Source of the DNA: Pseudarthrobacter siccitolerans
GTDB taxonomy: Bacteria; Actinomycetota; Actinomycetes; Actinomycetales; Micrococcaceae
Direction of reading: 5' to 3'
Assembly: GCF_001046895.1 (NCBI RefSeq)
Contig: NZ_CAQI01000053.1
Coordinates: forward strand, 124,001-188,000
Length of the DNA stretch: 64,000 nt
The translations under genes and the position numbers were made by a program. Shown piece after piece: positions 1 to 8,033 of the stretch (position 1 is its first letter; each line of letters begins with the position of its first letter). Below the pieces are notes generated by a model, which searched no databases, was not told the DNA's origin, and worked only from the letters and a program-made list of their open reading frames with translations.

Positions 1-539
1 ACACCCGTCTCGGCCTCGATCTTTTCCTTGGCGCCGGTGTCGCGGTCCACGATGACGGCAACAGCCACCACGTTGCCACCGGCCTTCCGGACGCCTTCCA
101 CGGCGGTCAGCGCCGATCCGCCGGTGGTGGAGGTGTCCTCCAGGACCAGCACCTTGCGGCCCTCCACCGCGGGGCCCTCCACCTGGCGGCCCATGCCGTA
201 GGACTTCTGGGCTTTGCGGACCACAAACGCGTCAACGGTCCGGCCGGCGTCGCGGGCGGCATGCATCACTGCCGTACCCACGGGGTCGGCTCCCATGGTG
301 AGCCCGCCGGCGCACTCAAAGTCGATGCCGGCGTCGTCCGCCAGGGCCAGCATGACCTGGCCCACCAGCTTCGAGGCCTCGTGGTGCAGGGTGATGCGGC
401 GGAGGTCGATGTAGTAATCGGCTTCCGCTCCGCTGGACAGGATCACCGTGCCGCGGACCACGGCGAGCTCCTTGATCAGTTCCAGCAGGCGGGCGCGGGC
501 GGCTGCAGTGTCTAGTGCAGTGTCACTGGGGGAAGTCAT
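1..539 (-). CDS. pyrE: Orotate phosphoribosyltransferase, 3' end missing
   Basis: Transfers the phosphoribosyl group from PRPP to orotate, giving OMP in pyrimidine synthesis in the cytoplasm. The reverse strand starts at an ATG at 539 (MTSPSDTALD) and stays open to the window edge, giving about 179 codons. The type I PRTase PRPP loop VLVLEDTSTTGGSAL is clear at about residues 131-145, preceded by the family motif RKAQKSYGMG where substrate-contacting lysines lie. The stop lies outside the window, but nearly the full length is present. It is divergent from nadE with a 74-bp gap, so the two promoters probably share that interval. Identification is secure. Confidence 0.95.
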   Translation of the reverse strand, partial: MTSPSDTALDTAAARARLLELIKELAVVRGTVILSSGAEADYYIDLRRITLHHEASKLVGQVMLALADDAGIDFECAGGLTMGADPVGTAVMHAARDAGRTVDAFVVRKAQKSYGMGRQVEGPAVEGRKVLVLEDTSTTGGSALTAVEGVRKAGGNVVAVAVIVDRDTGAKEKIEAETG

Positions 540-613
540 GGTCTCCAGTTTAGTGCGGGCCTGCCGGTGTGGATGCTTGAGCGCCGTTGACACTGCTGGC
601 TAGGCTTGACCAC

Positions 614-1468
614 ATGCGCGAACTCCAGGCCAGGATCATTGAAGAAATGGGCGTACAGCCCCGGATCGACCCCGCCGGGGAGGTGCGCAAACGCGTCACG
701 TTCCTCAAGGATTACCTTAAAGCCACCCATACCAAGGGGTTTGTCCTGGGCATTTCGGGCGGCCTGGACTCCTCGCTGGCCGGCCGTCTGGCCCAGCTCG
801 CCGTCGAAGAGCTCGAGGCAGAGGGCGTGGAGGCGAACTTCGTGGCCGTGCGCCTGCCGTACGGCGTCCAACATGACGAGGAAGACGCCCAGGCTGCATT
901 GGACTTCATCCAGCCCAAAACGGAGTGGACGTTCAATATCTCAGCCGCGGTGGACGGCTTCGAGGACGAGTTCGAAAAGACCGTGGGCTCTGAGATCTCC
1001 GACTTCCACAAGGGGAACACGAAGGCCCGCACCCGCATGATTGCCCAGTATGCACTGGCCGGAGAACACAACTACCTGGTGATCGGCACAGACCACGGCG
1101 CGGAGTCTGTCACCGGATTCTTCACCAAATACGGCGACGGCGGCGCCGACATCCTGCCCCTGTTCGGCCTCAACAAGCGGCAGAACCGTGCCCTGCTGGC
1201 CGAACTTGGCGCACCTGCCCGCGTCTGGGAAAAGGTGCCCACCGCGGACCTGCTCGATGGCAAGCCCGGCCGCACCGACGAAGACGAGCTGGGCCTCAGC
1301 TACGACCAGATCGACGATTACCTCGAAGGCCGGGACGTTTCCGAATCTGTGGCGGAATCGATCGAAACGAAGTACCTTCGCACGCGGCACAAGCGCACTG
1401 TTCCCGTCACGATTTTTGACACCTGGTGGAGGGGTGAGGGCCCCGAGGAGCCCCGCGCCGGGCTGTAG
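614..1468 (+). CDS. nadE: NH3-dependent NAD+ synthetase
   Basis: Amidates nicotinic acid adenine dinucleotide to NAD+ with ATP and ammonia, the last step of NAD synthesis. The 284-residue product has the N-type ATP pyrophosphatase P-loop SGGLDSS at residues 48-54 and conserved stretches GTDHGAE and KYGDGGAD that bind the second substrate. There is no N-terminal nitrilase domain, so this is the short ammonia-dependent form. I chose the ATG at 614 (MRELQARIIEEMG), which matches the usual start of this family; an in-frame TTG at 587 would add nine residues. No strong ribosome binding site is visible. Confidence 0.95.
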   Translation: MRELQARIIEEMGVQPRIDPAGEVRKRVTFLKDYLKATHTKGFVLGISGGLDSSLAGRLAQLAVEELEAEGVEANFVAVRLPYGVQHDEEDAQAALDFIQPKTEWTFNISAAVDGFEDEFEKTVGSEISDFHKGNTKARTRMIAQYALAGEHNYLVIGTDHGAESVTGFFTKYGDGGADILPLFGLNKRQNRALLAELGAPARVWEKVPTADLLDGKPGRTDEDELGLSYDQIDDYLEGRDVSESVAESIETKYLRTRHKRTVPVTIFDTWWRGEGPEEPRAGL

Positions 1469-1480
1469 CCCTGAGGACGT

Positions 1481-1521
1481 ACGACGGCGCGTCGCACCCA
1501 AAAGGGGCGGCGCGCCGTCGT
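1481..1521. repeat. Palindromic element, copy 1 (terminator-like)
   Basis: A 15-bp inverted repeat with arms acgacggcgcgtcgc at 1481-1495 and gcggcgcgccgtcgt at 1507-1521, with one G-U pair and a small inner ccc/ggg stem in the loop. It lies between the convergent nadE and iclR-type genes. A closely related element sits at 5208-5246, also between convergent genes, and similarity continues past the right arm (cattcc, then gggaa and ctcagcggg). It lacks a T-run, so it may be a bidirectional factor-assisted terminator or a REP-like repeat. Confidence 0.75.
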
Positions 1522-1545
1522 CATTCCCTGGCAAAGCCGGGAAGC

Positions 1546-2340
1546 TCAGCGGGCCCGGCCGCCTTTCCCCTCCGTCCCCAGCTGCTGGGTGATGCGGTGC
1601 GCCTCGGTCATCAGGAGGTTGCCCAGCTCCGCCTGCCGCTCCGGTTTGAACCGCGGTTCGATGCCTGTCAGTGAGAGCGCCCAGGCCGGCCGGCCGGACT
1701 GGTCGAACACGGCGGCACCCATCCCCCAGCTGCCCTCCAGCACCAGCCCCGGATTCACGGCGTAGCCATTAAGCCTGGTGCGCTTGAGGTTGGCCCGGAC
1801 AAGTTCCTCCGGATGGCCCGCTGCGAATGCCCCGGCATGCGCTGCCCAGTCATGCAGCAGTTCCTCCTGCTCGGGTTCCGGCAGGAAAGCCAGGATCGCG
1901 GTGCCCGCCGAGGCCACGCCCAGCGGGAACCGGACACCCTCGTGCAGCACAAATGACCGCACCGGGAAACTCCCCTCCTCGCGCATCAGGCATACCGTCT
2001 CGGCGCCGCGGCGAATGGAAAAGAAGGCACTCTCGCCGGTTGCCTCAGCCAGCCGCCGGAGGCTGGGGCGGGCCAGCTCCTCCAGGGGGAAGCGGGCCGA
2101 CGCCACCGACCCCATCAGGAAAATCTCCGGACCCAGCACCCAGTGACCGCTGGCGGGGTCGTGGTCCAACAGGCCCTCGGAAGCCAGCGAGGACAACAGC
2201 CGGTGGACCGTGGGCCGGGTAAGGCCGGATTCGTTCACCAGGGCGGACAGCTGCATGCCGTCCGGGCTGCGCCCGACGAGCCGGAGCAGCCCTGCGATGC
2301 GGCTGACCACCTGGGCGCCCGGAATTGGGGAATTGCTCAC
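1546..2340 (-). CDS. IclR-family transcriptional regulator
   Basis: A DNA-binding regulator of 264 residues with an N-terminal winged helix-turn-helix (about residues 12-70, with GLTRPTVHRLLSSLASEGLL as recognition region) and the C-terminal IclR effector-binding domain (about 90-255). The GTG start at 2340 (VSNSPIPGAQVV) follows AAGGAGGAAA by an unusually short three-base gap. The ATG at 2361 would add seven residues but has no ribosome binding site. It is divergent from the CoA-transferase operon, and palindromes of IclR type lie between them, so it most likely controls that operon and itself. The effector is probably a 3-oxoacid or related acid; this is inference. Confidence 0.9.
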   Translation of the reverse strand: MSNSPIPGAQVVSRIAGLLRLVGRSPDGMQLSALVNESGLTRPTVHRLLSSLASEGLLDHDPASGHWVLGPEIFLMGSVASARFPLEELARPSLRRLAEATGESAFFSIRRGAETVCLMREEGSFPVRSFVLHEGVRFPLGVASAGTAILAFLPEPEQEELLHDWAAHAGAFAAGHPEELVRANLKRTRLNGYAVNPGLVLEGSWGMGAAVFDQSGRPAWALSLTGIEPRFKPERQAELGNLLMTEAHRITQQLGTEGKGGRAR

Positions 2341-2355
2341 TTTCCTCCTTGGTAT

Positions 2356-2370
2356 ATCCATATTATGGAC
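2356..2370. promoter_or_regulatory. IclR-type operator, proximal to regulator
   Basis: The sequence atccatattatggac is a near-perfect palindrome with the core TCCATA-n-TATGGA. It lies just upstream of the regulator start codon and shares the outer TCCA/TGGA halves with the palindrome at 2476-2490. Binding here would suit autoregulation. Confidence 0.6.
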
Positions 2371-2428
2371 ATCTAGTACTCTACCGTCCACAGTGTAAGA
2401 GAGCGCATTTTTGGCACTATTCCTTGTC

Positions 2429-2458
2429 TTGACAGCCCTCCCAAACCGCCCGTAGGGT
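2429..2458 (+). promoter_or_regulatory. Promoter of the CoA-transferase operon
   Basis: A consensus -35 box TTGACA at 2429-2434 and a -10-like TAGGGT at 2453-2458 are separated by 18 bp. The predicted transcription start near 2465 puts the palindrome at 2476-2490 just downstream, a position that would block elongation if occupied. Confidence 0.55.
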
Positions 2459-2475
2459 CCATAACCAGACCCATC

Positions 2476-2490
2476 GTCCACAAAGTGGAC
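2476..2490. promoter_or_regulatory. IclR-type operator, proximal to CoA-transferase operon
   Basis: GTCCACAAAGTGGAC is a perfect palindrome with six-base arms and a three-base centre. It lies between the predicted promoter and the scoA ribosome binding site (gaggagg at about 2511). The spacing and position fit repression by the divergent IclR protein. Confidence 0.65.
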
Positions 2491-2522
2491 AGCATCTGCG
2501 GGGAACTCAACGAGGAGGCGCC

Positions 2523-3254
2523 ATGTCCAAACTTCAGCCAGCTGCCGCCGTCGCCCTTGAAGGGGCGCTGCGGGATGGAATGACTCTTGCCGTGGGCGGA
2601 TTTGGCCTCAGCGGCATCCCGGCGGACCTCATCGACGCCGTCCGGGATTCAGGCGTGAAGGACTTGACGGTGGTCTCGAACAATATGGGTGTGGACGGCA
2701 AAGGCCTCGGCATCCTGATCGAGGCGGGCCAGGTCCGGAAGGTCGTTGCCAGCTACGTCGGTGAGAACAAGCTGTTCGCGGAGCAGTATCTTGCCGGCCG
2801 CCTGGAAGTCGAGTTCACCCCGCAGGGCACGCTCGCTGAACGGCTGCGGGCCGGCGGTGCGGGTATTCCAGCGTTCTACACCAAAACCGGTGTGGGCACC
2901 CTGGTTGCCGAAGGCAAGCCGCACGAGGTGTTCGACGGCGAAACGTACGTCCAGGAGCGCGCCATCCGCGCCGACGTCGCACTGGTCCATGCCCACACCG
3001 CGGACACGGACGGAAACCTCATCTACCGGTACACCGCCCGGAACTTCAACCCGGTGGTCGCGACGGCAGGGCTCCTGACCATCGCCGAGGCTGAGGTGAT
3101 TCTGGCACCGGGAGAACTGGACCCCAACCACATCGTCACCCCTGGCGTCTTCGTCCAGCGCCTGGTCCAGGCGGGCAACAGGGTCAAGGACATCGAGCAG
3201 CGGACCGTGCGGCAGCGTCCTGTTTCCGCAGAAACCGAAGCCCTGGCCGTCTGA
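2523..3254 (+). CDS. scoA: 3-oxoacid CoA-transferase, subunit A
   Basis: With subunit B it moves CoA from succinyl-CoA to a 3-oxoacid such as acetoacetate. The 243-residue chain carries VGGFGLSGIP at about 22-31, SYVGENKLF at about 79, and the conserved PQGTLAERLRAGGAGIPAFY block, all typical of the family I CoA-transferase alpha subunit. The SYVGEN and GAGIPAFYT wording is closer to succinyl-CoA:3-ketoacid enzymes than to 3-oxoadipate enzymes (PcaI), so acetoacetate is the better substrate guess, but beta-ketoadipate cannot be excluded. A strong site gaggagg precedes the ATG. It is first in a three-gene operon divergent from the IclR regulator. Confidence 0.88.
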   Translation: MSKLQPAAAVALEGALRDGMTLAVGGFGLSGIPADLIDAVRDSGVKDLTVVSNNMGVDGKGLGILIEAGQVRKVVASYVGENKLFAEQYLAGRLEVEFTPQGTLAERLRAGGAGIPAFYTKTGVGTLVAEGKPHEVFDGETYVQERAIRADVALVHAHTADTDGNLIYRYTARNFNPVVATAGLLTIAEAEVILAPGELDPNHIVTPGVFVQRLVQAGNRVKDIEQRTVRQRPVSAETEALAV

Positions 3255-3285
3255 CCATCGAATACCTAGCGACAAGGAGAACCCC

Positions 3286-3996
3286 ATGGCCTGGACCAGG
3301 GATGAAATGGCCGCCATCGCGGCCGAGGAACTGAACGACGGCGACTACGTCAACCTGGGCATCGGCATCCCCACGCTGGTGGCCAACAACCTCCGCGACG
3401 GCGTCCGCGTTGTCCTGCAGAGCGAAAACGGTCTGCTGGGCATGGGGCCGTTCCCGTACGAGGGCGAGGAGGACGCCGACCTCATCAACGCCGGCAAGCA
3501 GACCGTCACGGTGCTGCCGGGCGGCAGCATCTTCGATTCCGCCACCTCCTTCGGCATGATCCGCGGCGGCCACGTCAAAGTGGCCATCCTGGGGGCCATG
3601 CAGGTTTCCGGCAGTGGAGACCTCGCGAACTGGACCATCCCCGGCAAGATGGTCAAGGGCATGGGCGGCGCCATGGACCTCGTCGCCGGGACACCGCGCG
3701 TGGTGGTCCTCACCGAGCACAACGCCAAGGACGGCAGCGCCAAAATCGTCCGCGATTGCACCCTGCCGCTGACCGGCCTTGGCGTGGTGGACCGGATCAT
3801 CAGCGACCTTGCGGTCTTTGACCTCGTAAAGCGCGACGGCGGGGGGCGGCAGCTCACCCTGACCCGGCTGGCGCCCGGGGTCTCCTTGGAGGACATCCGT
3901 GAGAAGACGGAGGCGGAGTTCACTGTTGCCCTGGACGGGTCCGGTGTCGGAGAGTCCGGCGTCGGGGAATCCGCCCTGGAAGGAGCAACGGCATGA
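3286..3996 (+). CDS. scoB: 3-oxoacid CoA-transferase, subunit B
   Basis: Catalytic partner of the preceding subunit. The 236-residue protein contains the family active-site motif SENGLLGMGP, whose glutamate forms the covalent CoA thioester, and the downstream block GGHVKVAILGAMQV. An aAAGGAGAac ribosome binding site precedes ATG 3286. The last 20 or so residues carry a short repeat (GVGES twice) beyond the usual end of the fold. Its stop overlaps the thiolase start by four bases, which indicates translational coupling. Confidence 0.88.
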   Translation: MAWTRDEMAAIAAEELNDGDYVNLGIGIPTLVANNLRDGVRVVLQSENGLLGMGPFPYEGEEDADLINAGKQTVTVLPGGSIFDSATSFGMIRGGHVKVAILGAMQVSGSGDLANWTIPGKMVKGMGGAMDLVAGTPRVVVLTEHNAKDGSAKIVRDCTLPLTGLGVVDRIISDLAVFDLVKRDGGGRQLTLTRLAPGVSLEDIREKTEAEFTVALDGSGVGESGVGESALEGATA

Positions 3997-5177
3997 GCCT
4001 GCAGGAACAGTTCGGCAAGGATGTCCTGCTCACCGGCTGGGGACACAGCCGTTTCGGGAAGCTGACGGACGAGACCTTGGAGTCGCTGATCGTCCAGGTT
4101 GCCAGCCAAGCCATCAGCAACGCCGGCATCGAGCCCGGCCAGATCGACGAGATCTACCTCGGCCAGTTCAACTCCGGCATGATGCCCCTGGCGTTCCCGT
4201 CATCACTGGCGCTGCAGGTCTCCCCCGACCTGGCAAACGTTCCAGCCACCCGGGTGGAGAACGCCTGCGCCTCCGGATCCGCCGCCTTCCAGCAGGGCAC
4301 CAAGTCCCTGCTGGCCGGTACCGCGAAAACGGTGCTGGTGATCGGTGCGGAGAAGATGACGCACGCCGGAGCCGACGTTGTAGGCGCGGGCCTGCTGGGC
4401 GCCGACTACGACATGGCCGGCAAAGCATCCACCACCGGCTTCACCGGGCTGTTCGCCGAGGTAGCCAAGCACTACGAAAAGCGGTACGGCAGCGTTTCCG
4501 ACGTCCTGGGCTCCATCGCCGCCAAGAACCACCGCAACGGCGTGGACAACCCCTGCGCGCAGCTCCGCAAGGACCTCGGCCAGGACTTCTGCCGCACGGT
4601 GTCGGACAAGAACCCCATGGTCGCCGACCCCCTGCGCCGCACGGACTGCTCCCCCGTGTCCGACGGTGCTGCCGCCGTCGTGCTGTCCACATCCGCTACC
4701 GGCGGCACCACTGCCCCGGTAAGGCTAGCCGGCTTTGGCCACGCCAACGACTTCTTCCCGGCCGCGCGGCGGGATCCGGTGGCCTTCAACGCCACCCGGG
4801 TGTCGTGGCAGCGGGCACTGGCGATGGCCGGCGTGGGACTCGACGGTCTGGACTTCGCCGAAGTGCACGACTGCTTCACCATCGCGGAGCTGCTGATGTA
4901 CGAGGCCATGGGCCTGACCGAACCGGGCCAGGGCGCGCGCGCCATCGAGGAAGGCTGGGTGTACAAGGACGGCAAGCTGCCGGTCAACGTTTCCGGCGGG
5001 CTCAAGGCCAAGGGCCATCCGGTAGGCGCCACCGGCGTTTCCCAGCACGTCATCGCCGCCATGCAGCTCACCGGGACCGCCGGGGACATGCAGCTGGCCG
5101 GCCCCCGCCGCGCCGCCGTCCAGAACATGGGCGGCGTGGGCATCGCCAACTACGTCAGCGTCCTCGAGGCTGTGTAG
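3993..5177 (+). CDS. Thiolase (acetyl-CoA acetyltransferase), SCP-x-like
   Basis: Predicted to cleave a 3-oxoacyl-CoA with CoA, completing the pathway begun by the CoA-transferase. The 394-residue chain has the nucleophilic cysteine in ENACASGSAA (C92), HDCFTIAE at about 290, and GLKAKGHPVGATG at about 342, whose histidine is catalytic. The overall wording (VENACASGSAA, ADPLRRTDCSP) resembles the SCP-x or lipid-transfer branch of thiolases rather than classic AtoB or PcaF. It overlaps scoB by ATGA. The downstream palindrome at 5208-5246 may terminate the operon. Confidence 0.85.
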   Translation: MSLQEQFGKDVLLTGWGHSRFGKLTDETLESLIVQVASQAISNAGIEPGQIDEIYLGQFNSGMMPLAFPSSLALQVSPDLANVPATRVENACASGSAAFQQGTKSLLAGTAKTVLVIGAEKMTHAGADVVGAGLLGADYDMAGKASTTGFTGLFAEVAKHYEKRYGSVSDVLGSIAAKNHRNGVDNPCAQLRKDLGQDFCRTVSDKNPMVADPLRRTDCSPVSDGAAAVVLSTSATGGTTAPVRLAGFGHANDFFPAARRDPVAFNATRVSWQRALAMAGVGLDGLDFAEVHDCFTIAELLMYEAMGLTEPGQGARAIEEGWVYKDGKLPVNVSGGLKAKGHPVGATGVSQHVIAAMQLTGTAGDMQLAGPRRAAVQNMGGVGIANYVSVLEAV

Positions 5178-5186
5178 GCCGCCGGA

Positions 5187-5270
5187 TTTCCCCACCTTTG
5201 AGGGACCACGACGGCGCGTCGCACGGAAAGTGCGGCGCGCCGTCGTCATTTCCGGCAAAAGGTGGGGAAT
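5187..5270. repeat. Palindromic element, copy 2, with outer arms
   Basis: An inner 17-bp stem joins arms starting acgacggcgcgtcgcac (5208-5224) and ending gcgccgtcgt (5230-5246) around a five-base loop. Outside it a second inverted repeat pairs ttccccaccttt (5188-5199) with aaaggtggggaa (5258-5269). The inner stem matches copy 1 at 1481-1521 almost base for base. It sits between the convergent thiolase and ankyrin genes, where a bidirectional terminator would be expected. Confidence 0.75.
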
Positions 5271-5293
5271 CTCAGCGGGACGGCATCTGGAGC

Positions 5294-5992
5294 TCAGCCG
5301 CGGCTGCGGATCAGGGCGGCAATCTCCGCGAACCCCAGACGTTCGGCGTTCTGCAGGGCCGTTCTTCCCTCCGGGTCCCGGATGTTTGGGTCGGCACCGG
5401 CGTCGAGGAGCAGCCGGACCACCTCCTGCTGCCTGGGTCCGCCGTTGTTCAGCAGGATGGCTTCCTGCATGGCGGTCCAGCCCAGGTTGTTGACATGGTT
5501 CACCGGGACCCCGGCCGCGATCAGGATCTGCACCGTTTCCACGTGGCCGTGTTCGCTGGCCGGGATCAGGGCTGTGCCGCCGTAGCGGTTGGTGCTTGTA
5601 ACGTCTGCCCCGGCGGCCAGCGTCAACCGCAGAACCTCGTTGAACCCTTCGGCGCCCGCATAGAGGAATGCCGAGTCCTGGATCGCATCCTTGGTGTTGA
5701 CGTTTCCGCCGCGACCGATCAGCTCAGCGACGAGCGGCGCGTTGTTGGCCTTGGCAGCGGCAATCAGTTCCTGATCGAGCTGCGCCTGTTCATCCGCGGG
5801 CAGGACCGGCGGGGCCGTCACCGGGTCAGGCGGCGGTGCGGTTGCCGAGGTTGGCTCCGCTTCCGTGCTGACGGCCGACGGCGGAGCTGACTGAGGCGGC
5901 TGCGTTTCCCCAGGTGCCACCTGGCACGCTGCCAGGAACACCGCCATGCCTCCTGCGGCAATGAGTGCTGCCCCGCTGCGGCTCCACGTCAT
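5294..5992 (-). CDS. Ankyrin-repeat lipoprotein
   Basis: A 232-residue protein with a lipobox LAAC (cysteine 23) after a hydrophobic signal, a Pro/Ala/Thr-rich spacer of about 45 residues, and four to five ankyrin repeats from about residue 75 (LIAAAKANNAPLVAELI, GHVETVQILIAAGVPVN, EVVRLLLDAGADPN). It should be anchored on the outer face of the membrane and bind a protein partner. It starts nine bases after the HbpS-like gene, so the two are probably cotranscribed. Exported ankyrin proteins such as AnkB of Pseudomonas support catalase function, which would fit an oxidative-stress module here; that link is inference. Confidence 0.85.
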   Translation of the reverse strand: MTWSRSGAALIAAGGMAVFLAACQVAPGETQPPQSAPPSAVSTEAEPTSATAPPPDPVTAPPVLPADEQAQLDQELIAAAKANNAPLVAELIGRGGNVNTKDAIQDSAFLYAGAEGFNEVLRLTLAAGADVTSTNRYGGTALIPASEHGHVETVQILIAAGVPVNHVNNLGWTAMQEAILLNNGGPRQQEVVRLLLDAGADPNIRDPEGRTALQNAERLGFAEIAALIRSRG

Positions 5993-6001
5993 ACGTGCAG
6001 C

Positions 6002-6571
6002 CTACTTTGCAGTCCCGGCAGCAGCGATGGCGTCAGCACCGGCCGTGGCGCAAGCTGCATCCAGGGCCCCGTCGGGAGCACCGCCGACGCCGATCCCCGC
6101 CACGGACACACCGTTCACCTTCAGCGGGACGCCACCGGCCAGGAACAGGGTGCCGGGGAGGTCGGCGATGCTGGGGCCGTTTCCGTTGATCCGCTTGGCC
6201 AGTTCACTGGTGGGGGTGCCAAAGGCTGCCGCCGTGTAAGCCTTCTGCTTTGCGGCCTCGATGGTGTGCTCGGCGGCGTTGTCGCCCCGCAGGAGCGCCT
6301 GCACGGTGCCGAAGCGGTCCACCAGTGCCACGGTGACAAAGGGCAGCTTGTCCGCCTGGCACTTCGCGAGCGCAGCGGAAACAGCCTTGGCGGAAGCGCC
6401 CACGGAGATACGGTTCTGCTGGACCACGTTCTCCGGCACGGGCTGGATGTCAGCAGCAGGGACGGCCGTTGGAGCAACACTGGTGCCGGCGTTTGCGGTG
6501 ACAGTCGCGGCGGCGGTCAGGGCAAGGGCGCCGGCGGCGGCCACGGCGAATACTTTCGAGGACTTCTTCAT
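6002..6571 (-). CDS. Secreted HbpS/GlcG-family protein
   Basis: A 189-residue protein with a clear Sec signal (lysines 2-3, hydrophobic core, cleavage near TANA-GT at about 28) followed by one HbpS/GlcG (DUF336) domain. The signature lies in VALVDRFGTVQALLRGDNA, AKQKAYTAAAFGTPTSEL and GGVPLKVNGVSVAGIGVGG. HbpS of Streptomyces is an extracellular haem-binding octamer that modulates the SenS kinase. Here the gene is divergent from a five-TM kinase and NarL regulator, the same layout. Whether haem- or iron-binding residues are kept cannot be judged by eye. Confidence 0.85.
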   Translation of the reverse strand: MKKSSKVFAVAAAGALALTAAATVTANAGTSVAPTAVPAADIQPVPENVVQQNRISVGASAKAVSAALAKCQADKLPFVTVALVDRFGTVQALLRGDNAAEHTIEAAKQKAYTAAAFGTPTSELAKRINGNGPSIADLPGTLFLAGGVPLKVNGVSVAGIGVGGAPDGALDAACATAGADAIAAAGTAK

Positions 6572-6779
6572 GCTGATTCCTTTGGTTCTAAGCCCCAGCG
6601 GCGGTTCCGGGCCGGGTACCTTCCCATCCTGTCCAAAGTCCGGGCGGCTGCCATCGGGCCTTTGGCTGGCGCCTGCTGCTCCGAAAGGCCAGCCGTATCA
6701 GCCAAAAGGCTGAGAGACGGAGCAGGGCCCGGGGCCATAGCATGGTGGCTAGCAACCCTCCTCCCGAACCGGACTTTCC

Positions 6780-8033
6780 ATGCCTTCCCGAGCCACCACC
6801 AGCCACGCCGCCCCAGCCCCGGACCAGCGTGGTGCCGGGCCTGCCGGGGCTGGCTCCTCAAACAGCACCTTCCCGCGCCACCCCCGCCTCGGCAGGATCG
6901 ACACCGCGGTACACCTTGGCTTCGGCGTCCTCCTGGTGGCGTCGCTGGTCCGCTACGTGATGCGCCACAGCCCCGCAGACAACATCCTGGTCTTGTGCCT
7001 GGCCGCCGGCGCCTGCCTGCTGTATGTCGCCGTCGCCGTCCAAGCACGGCGCGGCAGTCCGGGTGCCCCATGGATGGCCGCACTGCTGGGCGTGTGGGCC
7101 GTCCTGGTCATCGCTGCCCCCAGCTTTGCCTGGTGCTCGTTCGCGCTCTTCTTCCTGTGCCGCAGCGTCTTCACTGGAGCCGCAGCGTACGTGGCGGCAG
7201 GTGTTACAGCGGGTGCCACCGCCGCTGGCCTGTTCAAGCTGAGTGAGGGCACCGACCTGGCCATGCTCCTGGGCCCGGTCGCCGTGGGTGTGATGCTGAC
7301 CTTGGTTTATGACCGGATCCAGCACGACGCCGAGGAGCAGCGCCGCCTGCACGCGGAAGTATCGCTCGCACAGGGACAGCTCGCGGCCAGCGAGCGCCGG
7401 GCCGGAACCATCGCCGAACGTGAACGCGTATCCCGGGAAATCCACGACACCGTCACCCAGGGCCTGGCCAGCAGCCTCCTCCTGCTGGAAGCGGCCGGCA
7501 GGGCGTGGCCGCGCGATGCAGCGCGGGCGGACCTTGCCCAAGCTACCGCACTGCTGAGGGGCAACCTGTCCGAGACCCGGAACCTGGTCCACGAGCTCGC
7601 CTCCCCCGGACTGGACGGGTCGCCATTGCCCGACGCCCTTCTGGTCGCAGCCAGGCAATACGTCCCGGCGGCCCGGCTCCTGGTCACCGGCGAACCGCGG
7701 CCGGTGCCGGCTGACGTCCGGCACGCACTCCTGCGGATGGTCCAGAGTGCCGCCTCAAACATCACACTGCACGCTTCCGCGTCCACGGCCACAGTGACGC
7801 TCGGCTTCCTGCCGGACGCCGTCACGTTGGATGTGTACGACGACGGTGCCGGCTTTGATCCGGCGGCGGCAGCACCGCCGTCGGACGCCGGAGGGTACGG
7901 CCTGCGCGCCATGCGGCAACGCGTGGAACAGCTGGGCGGCGTCTTCTCCGTGGAAAGCGCACCCGGCGAAGGGACCGTTGTCGCAGCCCAACTGCCCGCA
8001 GCAGAGTCCGATGCCCCGGGAGGGACACAATGA
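6780..8033 (+). CDS. Sensor histidine kinase, SenS-like (HisKA_3)
   Basis: A 417-residue membrane kinase. After a roughly 40-residue Ala/Pro-rich N-terminus come five predicted TM segments (about 44-60, 68-87, 98-115, 122-150, 160-177), a short coiled linker, the dimerisation/phosphoacceptor motif SREIHDTVTQG with H222, and a HATPase domain (YDDGAGFDP, GGYGLRAMRQRVEQLGG). This is the NarL-partner kinase class. Five TM segments, little extracytoplasmic sequence and divergence from an HbpS-like gene match SenS of Streptomyces. It overlaps the regulator gene by four bases (ATGA). ATG 6780 was taken; a later start near residue 35 is possible. Confidence 0.88.
   Translation: MPSRATTSHAAPAPDQRGAGPAGAGSSNSTFPRHPRLGRIDTAVHLGFGVLLVASLVRYVMRHSPADNILVLCLAAGACLLYVAVAVQARRGSPGAPWMAALLGVWAVLVIAAPSFAWCSFALFFLCRSVFTGAAAYVAAGVTAGATAAGLFKLSEGTDLAMLLGPVAVGVMLTLVYDRIQHDAEEQRRLHAEVSLAQGQLAASERRAGTIAERERVSREIHDTVTQGLASSLLLLEAAGRAWPRDAARADLAQATALLRGNLSETRNLVHELASPGLDGSPLPDALLVAARQYVPAARLLVTGEPRPVPADVRHALLRMVQSAASNITLHASASTATVTLGFLPDAVTLDVYDDGAGFDPAAAAPPSDAGGYGLRAMRQRVEQLGGVFSVESAPGEGTVVAAQLPAAESDAPGGTQ

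Noticed and set aside
2523..3996. Naming the CoA-transferase genes pcaI and pcaJ
   Set aside because: The SYVGEN and AGGAGIPAFY wording is more like succinyl-CoA:3-ketoacid enzymes. An IclR regulator alone does not prove a beta-ketoadipate pathway.
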